Below, one piece after another: positions 1 to 8,851 of a stretch of DNA of 64,000 bases (position 1 is the stretch's first letter; every line of letters begins with the position of its first letter). A program made the position numbers and the translations under genes. The DNA lies in contig OY282460.1 in NCBI GenBank assembly GCA_958296295.1, positions 496,001-560,000 on the forward strand. Reading direction: 5' to 3'. The stretch is from an uncultured Pseudomonadales bacterium (GTDB taxonomy: Bacteria; Pseudomonadota; Gammaproteobacteria; Pseudomonadales; Azotimanducaceae). A model generated the notes under the pieces. The model was not told where the DNA came from and ran no database searches. It saw nothing but the letters and a program-made list of their open reading frames with translations.

Positions 1-78
1 GCCGCGGCGGTTGGCGGGCGAAAAGGCGAGGGGCCGGTTTCGCAAGGCCGCGGGCCGCGGCCTTGGGCGGCGGCTTGG

Positions 79-1258
79 ATGGCGGCGTCGAGCGCGTTCG
101 GGGCGCTCCGGCACCGGCCGGTGTTGGCCGGTCTGGTGCTGCTCGGCGTGGCGCTGGGCGCGTGGGCGTTCGTCGCCACGTTGAGCCTGGCCGCCGGCGC
201 CTACGACGAGAGCACGGCGACGATTGGGCGCATGGGTGCGGACGAGATAAAAATCGGCGCGAATTCTCAGTTCGCCCCGACTGCCTTGGACTACGCCGCG
301 ATGCGCGACCTGCCGAACATTCGCCATGTGGAGATGTCTGAGTTTAGAAGCCTGGACATGCGCCGAGGTGCCGAAGTGGTGCCGGGTGTGGACGTGTATG
401 GCACCGAGGCGTTGCAGCTGCCGCAGTTCCAATTCATGGAGTACGCGGTCGCGCGCGGCGCCCACCTCGCTCCCGCGGACGCCGCCGCTGGCGCCCGCGT
501 GGTCGTGATCGGTGCGCTGCTCGGCCGCCGGCTGTTCCCGGACGGTGCGAACGCCGTGGGAGAGACGGTGCTCGTCGGCGGCCAGCCGTTCGTGGTCAAG
601 GGCGTGCTGGCGCCCCATCCGATCTTGACGCGCCAACGAGGATTGGATCACGGTCTCGCCCAAGCGTTTGTGCCTTTTGGCGCTTTGGGTTCGCCGTTTC
701 CGGACCGGGAAGCGCGGATTTACGGGCAGGTTCGGGTTGAGGACGCGGCCCGCGTGTGGGAAACCGCCGAGGCGATTCGCGACCTCTTGATCCGGCGGCG
801 CGGCGCGCCGGCCGAGCAGTCCTTGATCTTGCCCCAAGCCGCGTTAGTCGAGCCCTACCGCCAACTCGTGCGCGCCCGGGTGACGCTGATGGGCGGGCTG
901 GCCACCGTGGCGCTGCTGGCGGCGGGTTCGGCGTGATGGCGGTGATGCTGGCGTCGGTGAGCCGCCGCACGCGCGAGATCGGCCTGCGCCTGGCGGTGGG
1001 CGCCCGGCAACGCGACGTGCTCTGGCAGTTCCTGGCCGAAGCGGCGGTGTTGACCGCGAGCGGCGGCGTGGCGGGGACGCTGCTCGGCTTCGCCACCGGC
1101 GCGCTGGTCGCCGAGGTGGCCGGCACGCCGGTCGCGCACGCCGCGTGGTTCGCCCCCGCCGCGGCCGGCTGCGCGGTGGCTGTGGGCTTGGTGGTCGGCG
1201 TCCTGCCGGCCCGCCGCGCCGCCGCGTCGACCCCGTGGTCGCGCTGGCCTCCGAATAG
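79..1258 (+). pseudogene. MacB-like ABC transporter permease, frameshifted
   Basis: This encodes an ABC-type permease of the MacB/FtsX type. An N-terminal membrane segment is followed by a periplasmic core domain (residues about 45-255), then the signature stretch that reads ASVSRRTREIGLRLAVGAR and the last two membrane helices. The parts lie in three frames. A first shift near 925-930 turns the expected GFGVM into GSA-stop, and restoring one G in a GGG run repairs it. A second near 1221-1229 separates LPARRAA from VDPVVALASE, which then ends at a TAG at 1256-1258. Both shifts fit one-base losses in G/C-rich runs. The frame is open to the window edge, so the start may lie upstream of 79. No partner ATPase is visible. 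It is either a pseudogene or an assembly error. Confidence 0.75.
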
Positions 1259-1426
1259 GGCGACGCCTCGAACAAGGAAGAGACGCCTCGGAGGGGCCAG
1301 GGCTGCGGCTGACGGCGAAGCTCAAGACGTTGCTGTACGTCCGGAGCGACCACGGGCCGCCAGACGGAAGCACCTCGAGAACGAAGGCGAGACGCCGGCG
1401 CGGTTTCGCCACACCCAACGGCCGTT

Positions 1427-1447
1427 CCCGTTGGCCCGTCCAACGGG
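1427..1447. other. Short hairpin in the spacer before the PLD gene
   Basis: CCCGTTGG and CCAACGGG form a perfect 8-bp stem around a 5-base loop. It lies between the broken permease gene and the PLD nuclease gene. It could end permease transcription, but there is no T-tract. Nothing else is recognisable in the 272-base spacer. Confidence 0.3.
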
Positions 1448-1530
1448 TTCCGAACTGTCTGGGGCGGGCGGAGAATTGCTTCTTTGTCGTAAGCTGCAAA
1501 GGTCGCTCGCGAACTCGTCCAACACATTCG

Positions 1531-2598
1531 ATGTTTGTGGTGCAGAACCAACTTCGCCCGGCCGCGATTCAGAACGCGCTGCACGATCTGATGCGAGACG
1601 GTCTCTCGCGTGTGCGCATATGTAGCGCATACCTGTCGCACATGGGCAGTCGGATGCTGCTCGACGCCATCAAACGCGGCGCACCGAACGGCGACCACAC
1701 GCGTGTTCTAAAGACCGTTGTCACGTCGTTGGACTTCGGACTGACCGAGCCGAGGGCGCTACAAATGTGGCACGGCCTGCCGGCAACGGAAGTGTTCGTT
1801 GCTGGCACCTCGGCATTGCAAGGCCGTACGCTTAGGCCGGTTGCCGCTTTCCATCCCAAGTTCTATGTGTTCGATAGGCCGGACGGCAAAGTGGCGAGCC
1901 TCGTTACGTCCGCGAACCTAACGAATCGCGGCCTCACCACGAATAGCGAAGTAGGGTGGACGGCCGTCGCGGCGGATGCCGGGCCGACCGATCGCGCTTG
2001 GCAGGCCGCGATCGAGCTTGCCGTGCCGCTCACCGAGGACATCCTGAGACAATACGAAGCGCGCCGGGAGTCGGCACCCGATCGAGCTTCAGACGATATG
2101 CGGCCAGTGCCGCAGCCGCACTTGACGCCTAGGCCATTGGCCCCCTTCGGCGATGCATCCATAGATCCCAGCCGCCACCGCCAACTCTGGGTGCAATCCT
2201 TGGAAATGTCCGGAGGCTCGGCTACGCAACTCGAGCTGCCCCGCGGGACACATCGGTTCTTCGGCATAGCGACGGTGAACTACGAGGTGGCGCACGTGAA
2301 CAGGATTGCTGAACCCACTTTGGTGGCCGGCAATCGAACATGGGAACACTGCCAGTTGCGGTGGCACGGCAACAACCGGATGGAGAGGATCAACTTGCCG
2401 TCCGTCGCGAGGGGCGGATTCGACTACGCGCACTCCTTGATCCTGTTTCGTCGTTTGGACGCGGACATCTACGAGCTGCGCGTCCATCCGTGGGATTCCG
2501 ACACGGCCCGCGCCTGCATGGAAGCCTCGCAGCGGCGCAACCTGCTGTTCAGGTTGGGCCAGACCAACACCAGCCGTCTTGTCGGGCTCATCGAGTGA
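1531..2598 (+). CDS. PLD-family (HKD) nuclease-like protein
   Basis: A 355-residue phospholipase D-fold protein, most likely a nuclease. It has a single HKD motif: HPK at residues 108-110 with the Asp at 115, followed by the typical SAN at 127-129. One HKD motif per chain is the arrangement of Nuc and BfiI-type nucleases, which build the active site as a dimer. The C-terminal half (about 190-355) matches nothing I know and might recognise DNA. I chose the ATG at 1531 because similarity to the fold begins just after it; the open frame runs further upstream to 1330. It is convergent, 12 bases apart, with two DNA methyltransferase genes, which suggests a restriction role. The restriction role is inferred; the fold assignment is firm. 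Confidence 0.7.
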   Translation: MFVVQNQLRPAAIQNALHDLMRDGLSRVRICSAYLSHMGSRMLLDAIKRGAPNGDHTRVLKTVVTSLDFGLTEPRALQMWHGLPATEVFVAGTSALQGRTLRPVAAFHPKFYVFDRPDGKVASLVTSANLTNRGLTTNSEVGWTAVAADAGPTDRAWQAAIELAVPLTEDILRQYEARRESAPDRASDDMRPVPQPHLTPRPLAPFGDASIDPSRHRQLWVQSLEMSGGSATQLELPRGTHRFFGIATVNYEVAHVNRIAEPTLVAGNRTWEHCQLRWHGNNRMERINLPSVARGGFDYAHSLILFRRLDADIYELRVHPWDSDTARACMEASQRRNLLFRLGQTNTSRLVGLIE

Positions 2599-2610
2599 GC
2601 CGGCCACCCA

Positions 2611-4749
2611 TCACGATCGCCGTGCGTTCAACAGCTCGGTCGTGCGCCTGCGCAACGCCTTGGCAAGCTCCTGTATTGGCGGTGGCTTGGCCATGCCGGC
2701 ACACAAGGCCCCGAGGACTATTTCGTCAATCGCGGCTTGCGTGGCAGATGTGTTCCTCGTCAGTCGCCTACCGGCTACAGCGAGGGCCGCCCGCTGATGT
2801 TTGGAGAGATGCGGGAGGGGCAGCCGACGTAGATGCGTCGCCTCCACTTTCAGCGCGCCCCCACCCAACGGCGTACAGAGCGCTTCCATCGCCGCACGGC
2901 ACCAGATGCTGTTCAAGAGGGCTTTGAGGCCGTACCGCGTCCAAGCGCGTCCAGGCATCCAGACGGTCGCGAAGTTGGCATCCACGAGCAGCCTGCGCTG
3001 GTGGTTGGCCTCCGTCCATGGCGAGCTGTGGTTTACCCGCGGTATCGCCACCGCCGGCAAATGGCGCGGCGCGAAGTCCGGCAGCATGTACCAGAACCGC
3101 GGTGTGGTCTTGCCCGGACGATGCCGGCGCAGGTTGGTGCGCACTGCCGAAAGCTCAGGAGTCGGCTTTCCCGTTCCCGCTCGGCCAGTGGCCGTGTGGG
3201 CAGCCAGTCGCACATAGTCCACAAGGTCCGTAGGCATCTCTCGTGGTGGCGCGTCGCCGCACCCCCGGTAAGTCGCTTCGGCAGACCGGACGGCCGGCAT
3301 GTCTTCGGGCAGCGCAAATGAGCGCAGGTCGAGAACTCGGCAGTCTGGCAGCCGCCCCGCTTCCAGTCGGGCCATATCAGCTTGGCGGCGAATCGCCGGT
3401 CGAAGCACGGCGTTCGGCACCCCGAAGCGGCGACGGCCAAACAGCAAGGCGGTCTCCACCACGGTGTCGCGAGTGCCGGTCTCCACCGCGGATACATAGA
3501 AAAAGGCGTTGCAGCCCGTCCGCAGGCCCTGACCCACGGCGATGCCGGCTTGCTCGAAGTCCGTGAGTGTAGGTACACCGCCGGGCAACACGTCGGCAAT
3601 CGCGCTGGGTACGGCGACGCCGCTCGTCGAAACGTCATCGCTCGCCCCGTTTTGCGCCCGGCGTGTACAAGGGAGTTTGCGGTACCAGCGCCGGCCGCTC
3701 ACTTGTTGATCGATCGCCTTGCGTTCGTTCGCCAAGTCGAACGGGCTGACGACAATGCCGGGTTTGTCGCCGATGGCAGCCTTGCGCCCGCACAACCGCC
3801 CGCGCAGCCAAGCGGCGAAACGTTGCTCGGAGCGTGGGCCGCGAAAGCTGGCACCCACTAACGAATCGCCGCCGCGGGCCTCGGCGCCAATCCGTATCCA
3901 AGCCGGGTACGGTTGCCTGTGCCTCGGCGAGTCTTGATTGCAGAGCGCCGGAGCGTCGGGCAAGCATCGTCGTGCAACCACAAGGTGCGTGCAAACAAGC
4001 GCGTCTTCGAACCACGCCGAGCGCGGGCCCTCGACAATTCGCTCCATCTCAAAGCAGTGCGACATGAGATAGCGGATGGCGTCCGCGTAGTCGCGCGATC
4101 GCCAGGTCGCTGGTGCGACGATCGCCAAGCGTCCACCGACTCGCACCAACGTCGCGGCCAGAATCCATGCGGGTATCGACAGGTCGGCCAAGCCCGAGTA
4201 GCCGCTGGCCACCGTTTGCCAGATGAGTGCATCCGGCCCTGTTTGGCGCTTGGCCAAGGCGCCCTGCAACTGCCGCCGAGTCGTCCGGTCGCAGATGCCT
4301 TGGCCCGCTCGGCCTTGATACCGAACGTAGGGCGGGTTGGTGATCACCAAGTCGTATTGGCGCTCTGCCAGCCGACCCATGATCCCCGATGAGAAGGCGC
4401 TCCCGGCAATGATGTCGCTGGCTGGCGCGTTGAGCGCCTCCGCGAGCAAGCCTCGCAGTCGGTCTCGGCATACATCGGCAGTTGCGCCGTTGATTTCGAT
4501 GCCGTCAAGGCGATCTAGAACCACGCCGCGTTCGATGGCAGCTTCCCATGTCGCATCCAGCAGGTCGCCGCTGCCAGCCATGGGATCGAGCACCGTTCGC
4601 GTGTGCTCGTCCAATGCCAAGTGAGCCAAAAGCCTGCCAACCCGCAGCCCGCTGAAGTGCTGGCCGAGTCGTTTGCGTTGCGCACTCGGCAGAGAGATTT
4701 GGTGGCGCCTGGCCACAGCGCGAATGGACTCGACGTGGGAGGGCGTCAA
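2611..4749 (-). CDS. Class I N6-adenine DNA methyltransferase with C-terminal recognition domain
   Basis: A DNA methyltransferase of about 712 residues. Near the N-terminus is GQHFSG, typical of type I/IIG-like N6-adenine enzymes. The AdoMet motif DPMAGSGD follows at about 55-62 and the catalytic NPPY at about 138-141. The long C-terminal half, ending near LRRLPLPH, looks like a TaqI-type target-recognition domain. I chose the TTG at 4749, which overlaps the TGA of the upstream methylase gene (TTGA) and so implies translational coupling. A GTG at 4785 or the first codon of the frame at 4929 are alternatives. No nuclease domain is fused to it. Together with the adjacent second methylase and the convergent PLD protein it looks like a restriction-modification set. 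Confidence 0.75.
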   Translation of the reverse strand: MTPSHVESIRAVARRHQISLPSAQRKRLGQHFSGLRVGRLLAHLALDEHTRTVLDPMAGSGDLLDATWEAAIERGVVLDRLDGIEINGATADVCRDRLRGLLAEALNAPASDIIAGSAFSSGIMGRLAERQYDLVITNPPYVRYQGRAGQGICDRTTRRQLQGALAKRQTGPDALIWQTVASGYSGLADLSIPAWILAATLVRVGGRLAIVAPATWRSRDYADAIRYLMSHCFEMERIVEGPRSAWFEDALVCTHLVVARRCLPDAPALCNQDSPRHRQPYPAWIRIGAEARGGDSLVGASFRGPRSEQRFAAWLRGRLCGRKAAIGDKPGIVVSPFDLANERKAIDQQVSGRRWYRKLPCTRRAQNGASDDVSTSGVAVPSAIADVLPGGVPTLTDFEQAGIAVGQGLRTGCNAFFYVSAVETGTRDTVVETALLFGRRRFGVPNAVLRPAIRRQADMARLEAGRLPDCRVLDLRSFALPEDMPAVRSAEATYRGCGDAPPREMPTDLVDYVRLAAHTATGRAGTGKPTPELSAVRTNLRRHRPGKTTPRFWYMLPDFAPRHLPAVAIPRVNHSSPWTEANHQRRLLVDANFATVWMPGRAWTRYGLKALLNSIWCRAAMEALCTPLGGGALKVEATHLRRLPLPHLSKHQRAALAVAGRRLTRNTSATQAAIDEIVLGALCAGMAKPPPIQELAKALRRRTTELLNARRS

Positions 4750-6596
4750 GGGCCATTTCCCTCGGCAGTACGTGCCGCTAGCCACTCGTAGAACGAAGCC
4801 GCGCTGATCGGCACTTGCTGATGGCGGGCGAGAAAGTGATTCACAAGGTGGGAATAGAGCCTCTGCGCGGACCGTTCGGCTTGCGGCAACGTCGAGGCGT
4901 CTTGCCAGAGTCGCTCCGCCACTTGCCAAGGGCTAGCGGCCGGCACCGGATGGGCGGGTGGCAGCCGTCCGTTGGCGCGTTTGCGGAGCAACAACACCGC
5001 ATCGCCGCGCACGGTGTTGGCGGTCACCTGCTTGAAGCTGCCTTGCGTTTTGTCTAGCACGCCGACGCTCTTCACGTCGAAGCCGGCATCCGTGTGCGCC
5101 TGTTGCAGCGCCCGCCACACTTGGGCGGATGACGAGTGGAACACCAACGTGGCCACGCCGCCGGCCTTAAGAACGCGCCGCGTCTCCGCGAGAGATCGGG
5201 TGAGCAGGCGCTGGTAGTCCGCGACGCCCTTGTTCTGGCTGGAGCTGATTATGGCCTCGTCGGTTCGCTGCGTGTATCGCCCCAGCCAAGCCTCGTTGAT
5301 GAAGTTGATCTCCGCATAGGGGATATTGGCGCCGAAGGGCGGATCGGTGAAGACGTAGGCGACGCTGTCGTCGGGCAGGGCCACATGACAGCTCGACTGC
5401 TGGTAAACCTCGACATGTCCCTTTCGCCCGTGGATGACCGCGAACGCTGTTGCGATGGTGGTCAACTTGCGGCGCAAACCCGCAAGCAGGTTCTTCTCAA
5501 CCGGCAAGCCGCTGACGTACAACACGCCGGGCTGGGCGCTGGTGACTACCAGTTCGTCTTGGTTGGTCTTTGCGACAACGCGAGTCATGATCGTGGCGTG
5601 GGCGGCGTTGTAGCTCAGCAGCCAAAAGCGCAAGGCATCCCTTACTGTGTTCGGAAACGACGCCGCGTATTGCCAGAGCGTGGCGAGGACGACTAGGTTG
5701 CGGTGGGTGTAGAGGTGGTGCAGATGGGTAATGCCGCGGTGGTAGCCCTTTCGGTAGAGGTCGCCCCAAGGGATCTTCGCCACCGGTGTGCAATCCGGCG
5801 GCACGACTCGTCGGACGTCTTCGAGTAGAGCGTGATCGGTGGCGCACACTGGACGAGCCCAGTTGGTCCGTCCTGTTCGGCCGTACAGCCATGCTGGCTT
5901 GCGCACTCGCATTTCACAATCGGTGCCGAGCAGATCGTCCGGGGCGGTTTCAACCAGTCGCTCTGCAGAGTTGGCATCTACCGTGTAGCTGCAATGCGGG
6001 CATCGCCATTGATGAGCGATGCGGGCCGGCGCCCTTGACACGCTGCCAGCCCAAAGGCTTGCCACGCCTCCACACCCAGGACATCGCAAGTACTCGGACC
6101 AAACGACATGGCGCACGGTGCCTTCGCATCCGTGGTCGTCTCGTGCGGCGTACATCCAGCCAATCTCTTGGTCCGCGGCGTCTAGAAGCTGCTCGGCCGC
6201 TTTGCGGAACTCGGCTGGTGGTGGCGGATTGGTCAGCGTGTCGGCGACGAATGCGCCCAGCGCGCCGAGTTCGTAGAGAATGGCTTTGCGTGGCCCCCAC
6301 GAGACTTGCAGCCCAGCGTGCGTTGCCGCCCGGCGGAGGTCAGCCGAAGGGTCCACGCACAGCAGCGCCGCCAGGCCTGTGGTGCCGCTGCCGGCAAAAC
6401 CGTCGAACACCGTGTCGCCGGGGCGCGTGTGGGCTGCGATGAACAGCGCTATCGCTTCCGGAGCGATCTTGGTGGGATAGGGGAACGCACGATACAGAGG
6501 CCCGCCGCGGCTTGCGGGTAGCGATCTGCCGTATAGCGCCTTGAAGGTGCCGGCTGCTCCGCTTCGCGGGGCAACCTCAGGATGGTGGGTTCGCAT
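4746..6596 (-). CDS. Zinc-ribbon DNA methyltransferase (N4/N6 type)
   Basis: A 616-residue DNA methylase. The AdoMet-binding motif FDGFAGSGTTG is at about 64-74 and the catalytic DPPF at 418-421, so the order is motif I, long insert, motif IV. The insert carries a four-cysteine zinc ribbon (CPGC at 172-175 and CPHC at 199-202), as in DUF1156-like methylases. The region after DPPF (IPYAEINFINEAWLG) is also typical of that group. It is the first gene of a two-methylase operon and its stop overlaps the likely start of the next gene. A sigma70-like promoter lies about 75 bases upstream. Two unrelated methylases next to one PLD nuclease is unusual. Confidence 0.75.
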   Translation of the reverse strand: MRTHHPEVAPRSGAAGTFKALYGRSLPASRGGPLYRAFPYPTKIAPEAIALFIAAHTRPGDTVFDGFAGSGTTGLAALLCVDPSADLRRAATHAGLQVSWGPRKAILYELGALGAFVADTLTNPPPPAEFRKAAEQLLDAADQEIGWMYAARDDHGCEGTVRHVVWSEYLRCPGCGGVASLWAGSVSRAPARIAHQWRCPHCSYTVDANSAERLVETAPDDLLGTDCEMRVRKPAWLYGRTGRTNWARPVCATDHALLEDVRRVVPPDCTPVAKIPWGDLYRKGYHRGITHLHHLYTHRNLVVLATLWQYAASFPNTVRDALRFWLLSYNAAHATIMTRVVAKTNQDELVVTSAQPGVLYVSGLPVEKNLLAGLRRKLTTIATAFAVIHGRKGHVEVYQQSSCHVALPDDSVAYVFTDPPFGANIPYAEINFINEAWLGRYTQRTDEAIISSSQNKGVADYQRLLTRSLAETRRVLKAGGVATLVFHSSSAQVWRALQQAHTDAGFDVKSVGVLDKTQGSFKQVTANTVRGDAVLLLRKRANGRLPPAHPVPAASPWQVAERLWQDASTLPQAERSAQRLYSHLVNHFLARHQQVPISAASFYEWLAARTAEGNGP

Positions 6597-6672
6597 ATTT
6601 GATTGTTGAGGTCTTCACGACTCGAGCGAGGCCGACACGTCAGACCCGCGATTTCCACAGCACAGGAGCGAA

Positions 6673-6701
6673 CATATACTGTAGATAAATATAGCAGTCA
6701 A
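6673..6701 (-). promoter_or_regulatory. Sigma70-like promoter of the methylase operon
   Basis: Reading the minus strand, TTGACT and TATATG are separated by exactly 17 bases in a locally AT-rich stretch. This stands out in GC-rich DNA. A near-perfect tandem TCAAGAG repeat lies just upstream of the -35 box and could be an operator. The downstream gene starts at 6596. Confidence 0.5.
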
Positions 6702-6855
6702 ACTCTTGACTCTTGAGTGTACGACCGCGACGGGGCGCGTGGGGCCGACGAGATATTGGTGGTCGTGTCGTGGGCGATCAGCACTCCCCGATAAGCCCGC
6801 TTTTTTCGTGGCTTCGCGCCCGGGCAGGCGCTTGCCTATGGACGCGAGATCGGCG

Positions 6856-8754
6856 TCAGCTATCTACCGCCCGTGCGCCGTCTGGCGCCGCGGCCTGAAC
6901 GGCGGCGTGCAGCGTCTCGGTGCGTGGCGGCAGGCACAAGTCGTCCTTGCAGGTCTGATAGGTGACGCGGGCCGTCACGTCGTGGCGCCTGGCGTCCGCG
7001 CGGGCCACCGCCACGTTTTGCCCCCAGGTGACGCCGCCCTCGTAGATGTCGTAGAGGCCCTTGTAGTGGTGCGGCGGCAACACCAGGCCGCCAACCAGCG
7101 AGACTTCCGGGGGCAATTGGAACTTCACCTGCGTTTCGATCATCCCGTGCGGCGCGTTGCGGCCGGTGGGCGCGTAGATGTACCAGCCGTCGCGGATGGC
7201 GAAGCGCACTTGCAACGCCGTCTGGCCGTCACGCTCGGCGGTCTCCAAGGCGACGCGCACCGGCGGCGTCGCCGGTTGTGCGGCGGCGGTGCCAGCGGGG
7301 CGGCCTTCCGACGCGGGCTTGGCCGCGGTGTTTTGGTCCGGGTTGCGGCCGAGCATGACGTACACGCGTCCTTGATGGCGCATGGTGAGCCAATACGCTT
7401 TGCCTTCCTTGTACAAGCGGCCGATGTTGTCCTCCCAGTACTTTATGTTGAAGGCTAGGTGCTCCTCCGCTTCCTTCTCGCTCATGCCGCGTTCGATCAA
7501 TCCGGCAAGCCCGATGGATTCGGCGGTGGGTTTCGGGCGTGGCGGATACAGGCCCGGATCCTTGCCGGCGCTCTCCACCTTGGTGACGTCCTCCCATTCC
7601 CACGAAAGCTCGTCGCTGTACTCGCCGCCGTTCACGGTGGCCACGCTGGCGCCGATGATGAGGTCCTGCACGCCATCGCGGTTCCAGTCGGCCACAAAGA
7701 CGCGCGGGCCGCTGCCCGGCAGAGCTTTGGCGCCGTCCGCCATCTTGAGCAGGTCCACGCCTGGGTGGAAGCGGTGGCCGGCGGAGGTCTTAACGCCTTG
7801 GAAAAACGTCACCGCGTGGCTGGCCGGGTGGCGATAGCTGCCGGTGACCAAGAGGTCCTGCACGCCGTCGCCGTTCCAGTCGGTAACCAGCGGGCTCGCT
7901 TTGCCGTCGCCGTCGGGTGGCGGGAGGAAATCCGAGGGCAGGTCTTCCTCGGGTTTGTTCAACACGCGCAAGGGCTCGCCGTTCACGTCCAGCAGCAGGC
8001 GCCGCTCGGCGAAGCTCGGGCTGTGACGCCCGCCGATGTTCTCGCTGATGCGCAGGCCCAGGCTACCGCCGACGATCAAATCCAAGTCGCCATCGTCGTC
8101 CAAATCGCCAAAATCGGCGGATGAATAGACCCAATACATGAACGTGCCGATGTCGCCGGGTTCGCCCTCGTAATCGCCGAACTCCGGCTGGCCGTTGGAG
8201 GCCGGGTCGCCTTCCTGTGGAAGCGGAACGCCGGGCAGGAAGCCGTTCTCGGCGCCGCGGAACCAAGTGACGTCGCCAGGGTGGTACTGGCCGGTGATCA
8301 TGTCTAGTCGGCCATCGGCGTCCAAGTCGTGGAAGTACGGCGTGAACCCGATGCAGCACCATTGCGGCACCTCCATGATGGTGCCTTCCGTATCCCGCGC
8401 CCACTCGAAGGCGGCACCGAACTTGGGGTTGGCGTCGGTGCCGATGTTGCGGTAGACGCGGATGGTGGAACCGTCGGCGCCCATGGGAAAGTCGCCGGAG
8501 TTGGTCTCGAACTCGCCGACCAAGAGATCGCGCTTGCCGTCGCCATCCCAATCCCAAAGCGCCGGTGCGGCGAGGCCGTGCTTTTCGGTGAGCACCGGTT
8601 TGTCGCCGGCCATGACGAGAAACGGCTGCTCGAGACGCGGCGCGCCGGGGATGTTCGCGCCGACGATGTTGGGGAAACTCATCTCGTCCGCGCCCGCGGC
8701 GAAAGCGATTGCTGCAACGCCGAGGCGCGCGAGGTACTGCGCTGGTTTGTTCAC
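6856..8754 (-). CDS. Secreted FG-GAP/VCBS propeller fused to a DsbD N-terminal-like domain
   Basis: A predicted exported protein of about 632 residues. After a short hydrophobic leader come several FG-GAP/VCBS motifs (DWDGDGKRDLLVGEF, DLDADGRLDMITG, DLDDDGDLDLIVGG, DWNGDGVQDLLVTG, DWNRDGVQDLIIG), which indicate a calcium-binding beta-propeller. The last 130 residues resemble the DsbD alpha domain, including YQTCKDDLCLPP, whose two cysteines match the redox pair of that family. I chose the GTG at 8754, which has GGAGAC seven bases upstream, over the first codon at 8793. The function is unknown. The architecture suggests an extracytoplasmic propeller able to exchange thiols. Confidence 0.7.
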   Translation of the reverse strand: MNKPAQYLARLGVAAIAFAAGADEMSFPNIVGANIPGAPRLEQPFLVMAGDKPVLTEKHGLAAPALWDWDGDGKRDLLVGEFETNSGDFPMGADGSTIRVYRNIGTDANPKFGAAFEWARDTEGTIMEVPQWCCIGFTPYFHDLDADGRLDMITGQYHPGDVTWFRGAENGFLPGVPLPQEGDPASNGQPEFGDYEGEPGDIGTFMYWVYSSADFGDLDDDGDLDLIVGGSLGLRISENIGGRHSPSFAERRLLLDVNGEPLRVLNKPEEDLPSDFLPPPDGDGKASPLVTDWNGDGVQDLLVTGSYRHPASHAVTFFQGVKTSAGHRFHPGVDLLKMADGAKALPGSGPRVFVADWNRDGVQDLIIGASVATVNGGEYSDELSWEWEDVTKVESAGKDPGLYPPRPKPTAESIGLAGLIERGMSEKEAEEHLAFNIKYWEDNIGRLYKEGKAYWLTMRHQGRVYVMLGRNPDQNTAAKPASEGRPAGTAAAQPATPPVRVALETAERDGQTALQVRFAIRDGWYIYAPTGRNAPHGMIETQVKFQLPPEVSLVGGLVLPPHHYKGLYDIYEGGVTWGQNVAVARADARRHDVTARVTYQTCKDDLCLPPRTETLHAAVQAAAPDGARAVDS

Positions 8755-8851
8755 GACAGTCTCCTGTGACGATGCGGGCCGTAACGGCACCACCTTTACG
8801 CGAACCTTACCAAAAGCCGGCCAAGACCGGCATTGCGCGCGGGCGTTCGGG

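Noticed and set aside
1531..6596. DISARM or BREX assignment for the PLD/methylase cluster
   Set aside because: No helicase, DUF1998, PglZ or BrxC-type gene is present; a PLD protein plus methylases alone is not enough.
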